Shown piece after piece: positions 10,671 through 20,704 of a stretch of DNA of 64,000 bases. The notes beneath the pieces are model-generated. The model saw only the letters and a program-made list of their open reading frames with translations, made no database searches and was not told where the DNA came from. The stretch is from Pelolinea sp963723145 (lineage in GTDB: Bacteria > Chloroflexota > Anaerolineae > Anaerolineales > Anaerolineaceae), in assembly GCA_963723145.1 (NCBI GenBank), contig CAVRPM010000001.1:1-64000 (forward strand), written 5' to 3'. How positions within the stretch are numbered: the first letter of the stretch is position 1; the number at the start of each line of letters is the position of its first letter. The translations under genes and the position numbers were made by a program.

Positions 10671-12999
10671 TTTGTCAAATTTTATAGATCTTTCAATAAT
10701 TGGCATGAACATAATTAGTCCAGGGGTTAGTGATTTAGGTACTTTTGGGTATCAATTGTTCCAATGATTTAAAAAGAGAAATTCATTCAGGTCAACAAAA
10801 CTTATCCGAAAATGATCTCCTGGCAGTGATCACAAATACCATTCAGCAGGCTGGAATGAATACAAGCAATGTGGGTGTCGTCGCATATCAACCCTGGTTG
10901 CTGGAAAGGATTACTAAATCTGGAATCGGTATCAAATCTCTTGATGTTTCGGATCGATATGGGAAATCCACAGCTTCATGGATTGAAGCGGCGAATTGGC
11001 TCGAAAGCGGGGAAATTGATGCCGCTTTGCTTCTTGATGAAAATCAAGAAAATCAATCTTATTCCGCAGTTCTGGTTAGTTCTTCAAAGTACTCCGAGGA
11101 TAATTGTAAAAGAGCTTTTGCAGTCTTGACGGGAATAGCCGAAGATGATGAGACTCACACTAATCAATCTTTGGAAGTATTAATAAACTCCGCTCTGAAA
11201 TCAAGCAATCTGAAATCAGATTTGATCGGGCTTGTTGTTGCATCGGCACCTATGGAAATCGCCCCTGAGATATTATCTCCGCAAGACTTGATAACAGCCT
11301 TTCCCCTGCAAAGTAATCTTAGCTGTGCATTAACGGGAGGAAATGGTGGTTTAATTTCAGTCATCAAAGCTGTTTGGTGTCTTCACCAACGCACTATTCC
11401 AGGCACCAGGGATTGGACAAATCCGCCTGACCCGCAATCCTGGACAAATTCAGCATTCTATATTCCAACAGAATCCCAACCATGGTTGACTTCTGAAGAT
11501 CAACCAACAAGGGTTACCGTAGTAATCAATTCCTCAAATCAAGCAGATATTTCCGTATTCGTTCTTCGGGAAGGACAATCTAAAGGTATTAGAAAAAATG
11601 CTTCTTTAAAGTATGAACCATTTTATTTATTTCCAGTAATTGGGGGCTCACCAATTGATCTGGTGCAGAATCTGGAAATACTCAAGAGAGAATTGGCATC
11701 TGAGCCTGATCTTTTTAATCTTTCTCGTAAAACCATCAGCCTTTGGCAAAATGAGGCGCGACCCGATGATTTTATTGCATGCATTCTTGGGCATACTCTT
11801 GATGAGTTGAACCGCGAAATTGAATTTGCGGTAAAAGGGGTGCCAACCGCAGCTGACAAGGGGACTGATTGGAGAACCCCGTTGGGGAGCTTTATGACAC
11901 CTAATCCTTTGGGCAAATGCGGCTCGGTTTCATTTGTCTATCCAGGTGCATTTAATTCTTACCCCGGAGTGGGCAGAGATTTATTTTATCTTTTCCCAAT
12001 GCTTTATGACCAGTTGGCAAAGATTAATAACAATTTAAGCGAAATGCTCAGTGAGAATTTACTTTATCCGCGAAGCATCACAAAACTTAATGATGCTGAC
12101 TTTGGAAGAAGCAGAAAAAAAATTGGTTGCTGACCCTATAGCAATGTTAATTTCCGGCACCAGTCTGGCGGTGTTATTTACCTTTTTGCTGCGTAATTAT
12201 TTTGAAATTCATCCTGCTTCAGCATTCGGCTATAGCCTTGGAGAAATCAGCATGATGTTTGCCAGTGAAGCCTGGACTCAGGCTGATGAGACTTGTGCTG
12301 CCTTGCGAGCTTCTCCGCTTTTTAAAACCCGTTTGGCTGGTCCTCAATATGCCATTCGGGAATGCTGGAATCTTCCTCTAACAGATCAGGTTGATCTGGA
12401 TGAAATAATTTTCTCTAATTATGTGATTATGGCTTCACCCGAAACGGTAAATGAGGTTATAAAAGATGAAAGCCGGGTATTTATTACACACATAAATACT
12501 CCCCGCCAGGTGGTGATTGCCGGAGATCCAGCTGACTGCCGCAGGGTTATAGATACATTGAAGTGTAATTCCCTTCAGGCTCCGTTTAATTATGCACTGC
12601 ATTGTGAAGCGATGCAGTCAGAGTTTAATGACCTGCAAACTCTGCTTTCATGGCCTATTTCAAATCAACCCTATATGACTCTTTATTCAACAGCGACTTA
12701 TCAGGCAATGCCCATCAACCAGAAAGACATCGCCAGCCAGATTGCCTATGGGCTTTGCCATCAACTGGATTTTCCCCGGCTTGTCAATCAAGCATACACT
12801 GATGGGGCCAGAATCTTTATTGAGCTGGGCGCAGGCAGCAACTGCTCTCGGTGGGTAGACGACTCATTTAAAAGATAAACCGCATGCCGCTTTTTCTGTT
12901 AATCGGAAAGGTCTGGATGATTATGCAGCAGTGCTGCAGCTATTGGCAAAGCTGATCAGCCACCAAGTTCCAATAAATCTTACCCCCCTTCTCTCTTGA
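10663..12999 (+). CDS. pfaB: PfaB-like protein: degenerate KS-like domain plus acyltransferase (frame breaks)
   Basis: The start at 10663 gives a KS-like opening (LSIIGMNIISP) that breaks frame near 10745. The rest of the first 310 residues resembles only the far half of a ketosynthase (GGNGGLISVIKAVWCLH, then FYIPTESQPWL) and has no active-site Cys motif. The acyltransferase starts with VYPGAFNSYPG (about 11940). After a break near 12100 it has FGYSLGEISMMFA with the nucleophile Ser (codon 12234), and VVIAGDPADCRR. A last break near 12873 leads into a tail (HAAFSVNRKGLDDY...) typical of PfaB, ending at the TGA at 12997-12999. PfaB proteins are auxiliary acyltransferases of PUFA synthases that influence the product. 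The KS-like domain is strikingly short here. GAGG for the next gene overlaps its stop. Confidence 0.85.
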
Positions 13000-13006
13000 G
13001 GATTCA

Positions 13007-14287
13007 ATGCAGGATGAAATAAAAAGGAAAATTCTTCAGCGTTACGGCAATTGGACTCTCGACCATTCGAACAGTCTAACCTCTGTCCACCGTCAGATGT
13101 TGGCTCTCCGTCGATTGGAATTGGATCAAATCGCCAGCGAAATTTCACGCAGCTTGGGAAGAGCAGAACCTGACACCAAAAATAATTCTCTTTTCTTATA
13201 TGATACAGAATGGTTGAACGAATTTGCGACAGGAGATATTGTTAAGTGCCTGGGATCTGAGTTCAGCATTTACGAGAATCGCAGAAGCCCACGCATTCCG
13301 AATGGTGATCTTCTTTTGATGTCCAGGATATTAAGTATTCAAGGAACACGCGGCGAATTCAACCAATCTTCTCAGATTTCTGCTGAATTGGATGTTCCGG
13401 AAAATGCCTGGTTTTTTGATGGCGTTAGCAATGGTGAAATGCCGTTATCCATAATGATGGAGACCGCTCTTCAACCATGCGGTGTTCTTTCAGCCTGGCT
13501 TGGTACACCTCTACGATATCCTTTTGTTAATTTCTTTTTTCGAAATCTGGATGGTGCAGTCCAATTACTACAAAAGTTAGACCTTCGCGGTAAAACCATC
13601 AACACTAATGCAATATTGACCAAAACGGTCTTTAGCGGATCAACAATTATTCAACATTTTGAATTTCAACTATCTTGCGGCGGGATTGTATTTTTTGAAG
13701 GGCTATCCTCATTTGGTTACTTTCCCGAAGAAAGTATGGCAAATCAAACCGGTTTGGATGGGGGAAGAATAGTACTCCCCTGGGGTAAGGTTCCAGAGAA
13801 TATAGGCAAGGCTCATGGGATTTCGCTGAAGGATAATCCGGAATATCAGGACATTCCTGTTGGAAAGCTTCGGCTAATTGATGAAGCCAGTGTTTATTTA
13901 GATGGCGGGTTAAATTCATCTGGTTACGCAATGGCATCCAGACGAAATTCGCAAAACGACTGGTTCTATAAAAACCACTTTTTTCAGGACCCGGTAATGC
14001 CCGGTTCCCTGGGCATTGAATCGATAGTTCAATTATTCAAAGCAGCCATTCATTCAATTACAAAATCAGACCAACCCGTCACAATGGCAGCAAATATTCG
14101 TTTTAAATGGAAATATCGCGGACAGGTTCTGCAAAGTAATCAAGAAATGCTTATTGATCTTCATATACAAAATCAACACATCAAGAATGGAAACACCATC
14201 TTCACTGCGAATGCAAATCTTTGGGCCGATGATATCCGAATTTATGAAATGCAAGACCTTGCTGTTCAGCAAGATAAAGGAAAATAA
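13007..14287 (+). CDS. Stand-alone FabA-like double-hotdog dehydratase (PfaC tail without KS-CLF)
   Basis: The 426-residue intact frame matches the dehydratase end of PfaC. The first hotdog (about residues 130-250) has MPLSIMMETALQPCG but no clear catalytic His, as expected for a structural partner fold. The second hotdog (about 300-420) has the FabA-type motif NHFFQDPVMPGSLG with His324 (codon 13976-13978) and is probably catalytic. In classic PUFA synthases these domains follow a KS and a chain-length factor in PfaC, and both are missing. The start has GAGG immediately upstream and no room for a lost N-terminal domain, because pfaB ends 8 bp before it. Its predicted job is trans-acting dehydration or 2,3-isomerisation of ACP-bound chains. 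Confidence 0.85.
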   Translation: MQDEIKRKILQRYGNWTLDHSNSLTSVHRQMLALRRLELDQIASEISRSLGRAEPDTKNNSLFLYDTEWLNEFATGDIVKCLGSEFSIYENRRSPRIPNGDLLLMSRILSIQGTRGEFNQSSQISAELDVPENAWFFDGVSNGEMPLSIMMETALQPCGVLSAWLGTPLRYPFVNFFFRNLDGAVQLLQKLDLRGKTINTNAILTKTVFSGSTIIQHFEFQLSCGGIVFFEGLSSFGYFPEESMANQTGLDGGRIVLPWGKVPENIGKAHGISLKDNPEYQDIPVGKLRLIDEASVYLDGGLNSSGYAMASRRNSQNDWFYKNHFFQDPVMPGSLGIESIVQLFKAAIHSITKSDQPVTMAANIRFKWKYRGQVLQSNQEMLIDLHIQNQHIKNGNTIFTANANLWADDIRIYEMQDLAVQQDKGK

Positions 14288-14289
14288 TA

Positions 14290-15853
14290 ATGCCTACAAA
14301 CCTGAATCAGAATGAAATTTTAGTAACACCTGAGCTTCAATCTATCTTAAATGAAATCAACCTCCCTTTTAGCATAGAATCAAACGAAGAGAAAAATAGC
14401 TTTTCTGTTAGTGGAGAATCAGGGGGATTGCAACCTGAAGAATATTTATTGAAAATACCGGCTTTGCCGATAAATAATTTAGGTGACGCGGAATTTCGAA
14501 AGACTTATGGGGTTCGCTGCGCGTTCTATGCGGGTGCCATGGCCAATGGCATTGCTTCAGCAGAAATGGTGATTGCACTTGGAAAAGCGGGATTGATGGG
14601 ATCCTTTGGTGCGGCCGGATTGGTACGCAGTAAATTAGAAGCAGTTGTGGACCAGATTCAATCCGCATTACCCAAGCGGTCCTTATGCCTTTAACTTAAT
14701 TCACAGCCCAAATGAAGAAGCTCTTGAAAGAAATGCGGTAGAAGTTTTCTTGCAAAAGGGTGTGAAAATTGTTGAGGCTTCAGCCTTTCTTGACCTGACT
14801 CCCAGCATTGTTTATTTCCGCGCGGCTGGCTTGAAGCGAACTTCCGACGGCAAAATTGAGATTAATAATCGGGTTATTGCCAAGCTCTCACGTTCAGAAG
14901 TTGCAGCCAAATTTATGCAGCCGGCTCCCGCTGCTATTTTGGAAAAATTGAAGTCCGAAAATAAAATCACCCAGGAACAGGCTGAAATGGCGCTGCGTTT
15001 ACCTATGGCAGATGATATCACTGTAGAAGGTGATTCCGGCGGCCATACGGATAATCGCCCGCTTATTTGCCTTCTTCCCACAATGTTAGCCTTGCGTGAC
15101 CAAATGCAGGAGAAATATCATTATGATACTCCGGTAAGAATTGGTGCAGCCGGTGGAATAAGTACACCTGCAGCTGTCCTGGGTGCCTTTATGATGGGTG
15201 CTGCATATGTTGTAACAGGATCGGTAAACCAGGCTTGTGTTGAATCCGGGGCATCTCTGCATACCAAAAAATTACTAGCCGAAGCAGGTATGGCAGATGT
15301 AGCCATGGCTCCTTCAGCTGACATGTTCGAGATGGGCGTGAAAGTCCAGGTTCTCAAGCGAGGCACTTTATTCCCAATGCGTGCCTTGAAACTTTATGAA
15401 ACCTATTCCCACTTCAACTCAATTGATCAAATCCCAACTGATGAACGGGAAAAACTTGAAAAACAGATCTTTCAGCGGGATTTGGAGGCTATCTGGCAGG
15501 AGACCGTGAAGTTTTTTGCCGAGCGTGATCCTGATCAAATTGAACGCGCAAAAAATAACCCTAAAAGAAAAATGGCATTAATCTTTCGCTGGTACCTGGG
15601 TCTTTCCTCGCGCTGGTCGAATATTGGAGAACCAGGGCGTGAGATGGATTATCAGATCTGGTGCGGTCCCTCGATGGGAAGTTTCAATGATTGGGTAAGG
15701 ATGACATATCTTGCAGATCCGAACGAACGCCATATTGTAGATGTGACACTTCATTTATTTACCGGTGCGGCATATCTCTACAGAATACAGCTGCTTAAAA
15801 TCGCAGGGTTTCAAAATTTTATCAAAACTGGAGCAGTACTATCCAATATCTAA
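14290..15853 (+). CDS. pfaD: PfaD-like enoyl reductase (FMN-dependent, one frame break)
   Basis: About 520 residues, the normal PfaD size, in two frames joined near 14675-14690 (IQSALP continuing into GPYAFNLIHSPNE). It belongs to the nitronate monooxygenase/FMN TIM-barrel enoyl-reductase family. The very characteristic motif ADDITVEGDSGGHTDNRPL lies at about 15010-15062. It is followed by VRIGAAGGISTPAAVLGAF and YVVTGSVNQ, the flavin phosphate-binding strand region. The C-terminal segment (WYLGLSSRWSNIGEPGR...) is PfaD-specific. PfaD reduces the enoyl-ACP double bond in the cycles where saturation is wanted, so it helps set where double bonds remain. The start lies 2 bp after the dehydratase stop, again tightly coupled. 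Confidence 0.92.
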
Positions 15854-15916
15854 ATTGGCATCATAAGATGAAGATTAATCCGTGGCAGAGAATCATTTGA
15901 AAAAAAGAGTATCCTT

Positions 15917-16561
15917 TTGAAGAGTATTCAACTCTGGTCGGCTTTCTTTGATCTTGAAGAAAGCGGCGAATTTTTTCACCTGCTTTCAGAAGAAGAAAAG
16001 AATCAAGCTGCGCGTCTCAAAAACAATAATACTGCTCGCCAGAAGATTATCAGCCGTGGGATTTTGCGGCTTATTGCTCGGTAATTATCTCCAGTTACGT
16101 CCTGAAGAACTGATTTTTCAGTTCAGTCCATTCGGAAAACCTTTTCTGGCCAATCCCGAGGCTGATTCTAAGTAAGTTTTAATTTGGCTCATTCAGGAAA
16201 CCTTCTTTTAATTGCAATAGGTAATGGGGTCAAAATTGGTATAGATATTGAAAAGATTGATGAAGAAATAGACATTATCGGGATATCAGGTTTAGCTTTT
16301 TCTTTCTCTGAAAAGCAAATATTATCCCTATCAAAAAACCCAATTCGCGATTTTTATGCCTTATGGACGGCAAAAGAGGCGATTTTAAAGGTCTCGGGGT
16401 TTGGATTTGCATATCCATCCAACAAGTTCAGTGTTGTATTAGCAGACGAAAAATTGACCACTGCAATCATTCCAAATGAACTGTCAGGAGGCAAATCTTT
16501 TTCATTGTTTTCAATATCACCATTACAAGGATATTCTGGTGCACTTGCGCAATTGAGATAG
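15917..16561 (+). CDS. pfaE: Sfp-type 4'-phosphopantetheinyl transferase (frame breaks)
   Basis: A protein of about 210 residues across three frames. The first piece (from about 15917, TTG or an earlier start) contains the usual acidic N-terminal region and the RQKIISRGILR segment. After a break near 16078 comes the FSPFGKPFL motif, the conserved Lys-Pro substrate loop. After a break near 16175 comes FNLAHSG. The C-terminal half has the Mg-binding GIDIEKID and the WTAKEAILK signature with its Glu and Lys. These are the three standard Sfp-family motifs. It converts apo-ACP to holo-ACP by moving phosphopantetheine from CoA, and the three ACP serines in the PfaA part are the obvious targets. The start is uncertain. 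The position corresponds to PfaE in known PUFA loci. Confidence 0.85.
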
Positions 16562-16639
16562 GTTTTGAAAAAATATGCGAGGATTTGACAGTTATTTGGA
16601 TTCAGGATTAGTAATAATAACAAATCACCCTGAAAGTCA

Positions 16640-18199
16640 ATGAATAAATTAATGACAAACGAATTTAATAATAAATTAAATGCTCTTCAAAGCTCCGCAC
16701 ATTTAGGCGGCGGTAAAACGCAAATTGATAAGCAGCACGCCAAAGGAAAATTCACTGCCCGCGAACGGATTGAAAAATTATTGGATCCGGATACTTTTGT
16801 AGAAACCGGTTTGTACGTTACACACCGAGCAAAAGGCCTGGGGTTGGAAAGTTCCCTGCCCGCAACAGATGGGGTTATTACTGGCTGGGGAAAAGTAGAT
16901 AAGCGGCTTGTTTATATTTTTGCACAGGATTTTACGATTTTTGGAGGATCACTGGGAGAAGCACATGGACGCAAGATCGCTCAGTTGATGGATTTAGCCT
17001 ATCAAAATGGTGCCCCGATCATAGGACTTAACGATTCAGGAGGTGCGCGGATTCAGGAAGGTGTGGATTCGTTAGCTTCTTATGGAGAAATTTTCTATAG
17101 GAATACGCGCGCATCTGGCGTAATCCCCCAAATTACTCTGATTATGGGACCATGCGCTGGAGGAGCGGTATATTCTCCAGGTATTAATGATTTTGTATTT
17201 ATGGTCGATCAAAATGCCTACATGTTCATCACCGGCCCTGAAGTCATCAAAGCCGTGACTCATGAAGAAATTGATTTTGATTCTCTGGGCGGCGCAATTG
17301 CACACAGTGAAAAAAGCGGGGTGGCTCATTTCACCGCACCTGATGAAGAAGCTTTATTTAGTCAGCTAAGGTGGCTTTTGTCATACATACCCTCCAACAA
17401 TCTCACACCCCCGCCATACATTTCACCCAGCGATGATCCACAGCGATTAATTCCTGAATTGGATCAAATTGTACCTATTGATCCTCAGCAGCCTTATGAT
17501 ATTCACTCAGTCATTGAAGCTATCGCTGATAGCGGTGAATTTTTGGAAGTCCAACCTGACTACGCGCAAAACATCGTTGTCGGTTTTGCCCGCTTAGACG
17601 GGCATTCGGTCGGTTTTGTGGCCAACCAACCGGGCTTTCTTGCGGGTGTTCTTGATATCAATGCCTCTGATAAAGGCGCCCGCTTCATCCGTTTTTGTGA
17701 TGCTTTTCATATTCCTCTGGTGACATTGGTAGATACTCCCGGCTTCCTTCCTGGCAGCGAGCAGGAACATAATGGGATTATTCGCCATGGCGCAAAAATG
17801 ATTTATGCATATTCCGAAGCAACAGTGCCAAAACTTGCCATAATTCTACGCAAGGCTTATGGCGGCGCTTACATTGTTATGTCATCCAAACACTTGAAAT
17901 GTGACTATAACCTGGCGTGGCCTCAGGCAGAAATAGCAGTGATGGGGCCGGAGGGAGCGGTTAAGATCGTTTTCCGAAAAGAGATCGACGCTTCAGATGA
18001 TCCGGAAGCTGCAGCCCTGGAAAGAACACGTCAATATCGGGAGGAATTTGCCAATCCCTATCTGGCAGCATCTCGAGGATATCTGGACGATGTCATCATT
18101 CCTGCTGAAAGCCGCATGCGTCTTATTGCTGCTCTGGAAAGTTTGCAGGAAAAACGTCAACCGACACCCTCCCGTAAACACGGGAATATCCCGCTTTAA
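16640..18199 (+). CDS. accD: Acyl-CoA carboxylase carboxyltransferase subunit, probably acetyl-CoA-type
   Basis: The 519-residue intact protein is full length for the PccB/AccB carboxyltransferase family. The N-terminal crotonase-fold half has the acyl-CoA region SGGARIQEGV and the glycine-rich GPCAGGAVYSPG oxyanion region. The C-terminal half has the biotin-side DTPGFLPGSEQE and RKAYGGAYIVMSSKH. The residue after GGAY is Ile412 (codon 17873-17875). In Streptomyces carboxyltransferases this position is Asp in the propionyl-CoA enzyme (PccB) and Ile in one that takes acetyl-CoA, so malonyl-CoA production is favoured. That link is inferred from another family member. The gene follows the PPTase by about 80 bp and precedes the biotin carboxylase by 10 bp, so it is in the operon. 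Confidence 0.93.
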   Translation: MNKLMTNEFNNKLNALQSSAHLGGGKTQIDKQHAKGKFTARERIEKLLDPDTFVETGLYVTHRAKGLGLESSLPATDGVITGWGKVDKRLVYIFAQDFTIFGGSLGEAHGRKIAQLMDLAYQNGAPIIGLNDSGGARIQEGVDSLASYGEIFYRNTRASGVIPQITLIMGPCAGGAVYSPGINDFVFMVDQNAYMFITGPEVIKAVTHEEIDFDSLGGAIAHSEKSGVAHFTAPDEEALFSQLRWLLSYIPSNNLTPPPYISPSDDPQRLIPELDQIVPIDPQQPYDIHSVIEAIADSGEFLEVQPDYAQNIVVGFARLDGHSVGFVANQPGFLAGVLDINASDKGARFIRFCDAFHIPLVTLVDTPGFLPGSEQEHNGIIRHGAKMIYAYSEATVPKLAIILRKAYGGAYIVMSSKHLKCDYNLAWPQAEIAVMGPEGAVKIVFRKEIDASDDPEAAALERTRQYREEFANPYLAASRGYLDDVIIPAESRMRLIAALESLQEKRQPTPSRKHGNIPL

Positions 18200-18209
18200 G
18201 AGAAAAAAG

Positions 18210-19691
18210 ATGAAAGTACTGGTTGCCAATCGCGGAGAAATTGCAGTTCGAATTTTACGCACCTGCCGGGAGCTGGGGTTTCCGAGTGTGGCTGTTTTTT
18301 CCGAAGCCGATCAGGATTCACTGCATGCGCGTTACGCAGACGAAGCTATCGGTATCGGCCCAACTCCTGCTGTTGAAAGTTATTTGAATATCGAAAGAAT
18401 CCTGCAGGCTGCAAAAGATTCTGGAGCTGATGCCATTCATCCTGGATACGGATTCTTATCTGAAAATGCTGCCTTTGCTCAGGCGGTGGAAGATTCTGGG
18501 CTTATTTTCATCGGTCCTCTTCCAGAAACTATCGCCCTAACGGGAGATAAATTGGCCGCCCGCCGAGTTGCCCGCCAAGCCGGGTTACCGATACTTCCAG
18601 GTCCGGATGAAGCAATTCTTGATGAAATTCCCGCCTCAATGCTTAAAAAAGTAAAATACCCGGTTCTCATTAAGGCGGTATCCGGGGGCGGGGGAAGGGG
18701 AATCCGTTTGGCCAAAAACGCAGCAGAGTTGGATATGATGGTTCAGGCAGCCCGGCAGGAAGCTCAGGCATCATTTGGCGATGACACAGTTTATTTTGAG
18801 CCCCTGGTTCAACAAGCCCGCCACGTTGAAATACAAATTCTGGGTGATGGTTTGGGAAGAATCCTAATCCTTGGAGAGCGCGAGTGTTCCATTCAACGCC
18901 GACATCAAAAATTAATTGAGGAATCTCCGGCACCCAGTCTTAGCCCATTGATGCGTAAGAAACTCAATGAAGCGGCTCTGAATCTTGGTAAAGCATTAAT
19001 TTACCGCAGCCTGGGGACAATAGAATTTCTATTGGATGACGATGGAGCCTTTTATTTTATAGAAGTCAATCCGCGTATTCAGGTAGAACATCCTGTCACC
19101 GAGATGGTGACAGGTGTTGATCTGGTCAGCGCTCAATTGCGGTTAGCTGATGGGCAGCCTTTCAAATATGCCCAAGAGGATATCGTCACCCGAGGTTCTG
19201 CCATTGAAGCCAGAATTATTGCTGAAGACCCTGATAATGGCTTTCTTCCCGCGACAGGAGAGATTACCTATTTGAAAGAAGCTGGCGGTCCTGGTGTCCG
19301 GATCGATTCCGCGCTTTATACAGGATTGCAGGTTACTTCTGACTATGATTCATTAATTGCCAAAGTGATTGTCTGGGCGGAAGAACGGCAGACGACAATT
19401 CAGCGGCTTCGGCGTGCCCTGTGCGAATATCAAATTGGCGGCGTCCACACTGACATTGATTTTTTAATCCAGATTATTGATTCTGAAAGTTTTATACAGG
19501 GGAGTACTGATACAACTTACCTTGATACTTTTCAACCTGCTTCTGATGATGATCAGGATAATTTGGAAAAAGATATGGCTTTAGCGGCAGCTTTGATGGA
19601 AGATCAAAGCCGAAATCCTTCTGAGCCTTCCCAACCTAATCCAGGTTTAAGCCAATGGCAGTATCACGCTTGGAAAGAACAGATGCGGTAG
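18210..19691 (+). CDS. accC: Biotin carboxylase subunit of acyl-CoA carboxylase
   Basis: 493 residues starting at the ATG at 18210, 10 bp after the carboxyltransferase stop. The frame stays open upstream, but the family N-terminus MKVLVANRGEIAVRILR begins exactly here. The ATP-grasp fold is complete: HPGYGFLSENA, the glycine-rich ATP loop KAVSGGGGRGI (about residues 158-168), RECSIQRRHQK, and FIEVNPRIQVEHPVTE with the metal-binding Glu/Asn and catalytic Arg. The C-terminal biotin-carboxylase domain follows, and the last 40 residues are a polar, probably disordered tail. It carboxylates the biotin on the carrier protein using ATP and bicarbonate. The frame is intact and the gene is part of the lipid operon. 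Confidence 0.95.
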   Translation: MKVLVANRGEIAVRILRTCRELGFPSVAVFSEADQDSLHARYADEAIGIGPTPAVESYLNIERILQAAKDSGADAIHPGYGFLSENAAFAQAVEDSGLIFIGPLPETIALTGDKLAARRVARQAGLPILPGPDEAILDEIPASMLKKVKYPVLIKAVSGGGGRGIRLAKNAAELDMMVQAARQEAQASFGDDTVYFEPLVQQARHVEIQILGDGLGRILILGERECSIQRRHQKLIEESPAPSLSPLMRKKLNEAALNLGKALIYRSLGTIEFLLDDDGAFYFIEVNPRIQVEHPVTEMVTGVDLVSAQLRLADGQPFKYAQEDIVTRGSAIEARIIAEDPDNGFLPATGEITYLKEAGGPGVRIDSALYTGLQVTSDYDSLIAKVIVWAEERQTTIQRLRRALCEYQIGGVHTDIDFLIQIIDSESFIQGSTDTTYLDTFQPASDDDQDNLEKDMALAAALMEDQSRNPSEPSQPNPGLSQWQYHAWKEQMR

Positions 19692-19721
19692 CAGGCAAAG
19701 AAGTAATCGAAGGAATATGTT

Positions 19722-20208
19722 ATGACACTATATTATGTTTTCATCGGATCTAATGAATATCAGGTAGAAATCTCGAAAAACCATTCCAAGATAAATGGTG
19801 AAACGATTCAGGCTGCCTTGGTTGAATTGGGAGAGCGTGGGTTGTATTTGCTTAAAAAAGGAACCTGGAAACAGGAAATGCATGTTCAGGCTCAGGGAAA
19901 CAACCAATATTCAATGAACGCCAATGGCAAGCATGTGATCGCAAAAGTAGAAAAAAGTAATGGGAGAACTCGCAGAAGAATTAACAAGACTGCTGCTGGT
20001 GATATGAAAGCCCCAATTTCTGGTATTGTTGTAAAGGTAAATGTGGAGGAAGGCCAACAGGTTTCTGACGGTGATGTTGTCATTGTCCTTGAATCAATGA
20101 AGATGCAAATGCTGATGCGAGCTCCTGTAAGCGGGATTGTGAAATCTGTCCATGTGAAGCTTGGTTCTCAGTTGGCCAAAGAGGATTTTAATGGTAATAA
20201 TTGAATAA
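19722..20208 (+). CDS. accB: Biotin carboxyl carrier protein (late frame break)
   Basis: About 160 residues with a C-terminal biotinyl domain. The motif ESMKMQM places the biotinylated lysine at residue 127 (codon 20100-20102). Upstream is the typical APISGIVVKVNVEEGQQV half-barrel, and downstream the mirrored APVSGIVKSVHVKLGSQL. The N-terminal 90 residues resemble carriers of PCC/ODC-type biotin subunits rather than E. coli AccB. In the literal frame the protein ends KEDFNGNN at 20204. Shifting one base near 20180 gives ILMVIIE and a stop at 20206-20208, the ending expected for this domain, so a single-base error is likely. It shuttles carboxybiotin between the two enzymes encoded just upstream. 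Confidence 0.9.
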
Positions 20209-20704
20209 TTTCACTAGCATTATGGAATCGCTTTGATAATGTTATATATTGGCCGGTGTGATTTCTAAGCCTGCCATAATATGAAATAATTTCAAAATTT
20301 TATTACTCAGTGATAAAGTCCAAATTATCATACTTGGATTTAGGAACCTTTTCTTTAACAATTTTTTTTGCAGACTAACAAATTCATAGGTTTGTTCCTG
20401 GAAAAATTGATCTTTTCACCTTGATAAATCATTCATTTTATAGAAAAAGGGTTGCTATGATTTTCTATTAATAAGCAGGATTAAAATAGAATCTTAATGA
20501 CTAAGAAAATCTAAATCGAATTTAATAAATTAATTGTTATTCAGGGATGATAACGAATAGTTATCTCAAATTATCGGTTGAAAATAAACATGATCCGAAC
20601 TAACAACATCTATTATATTAAAGAAAAGAATAATGTTCTTAACCTATGTCTATAAAAGGGGAAATTAGGCATCAAGATTAAACCAACACCTTTCCTAAGG
20701 AACA
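20209..20704. other. Intergenic region after the lipid operon
   Basis: About 495 bp, AT-rich. I see no coding potential and no strong hairpin with a T-tract; the best is a 5-bp stem (TCCAA/TTGGA) near 20320-20340. An AAGGA ribosome-binding site lies just before the ATG at 20705. The promoter for the lipoprotein gene should lie here, but none could be assigned with confidence. Confidence 0.5.

Noticed and set aside
17997..18209. Long N-terminal extension of the biotin carboxylase frame, overlapping the carboxyltransferase
   Set aside because: The family N-terminus MKVLVANRGEIA begins exactly at the ATG at 18210; the extension overlaps the intact upstream gene in another frame.
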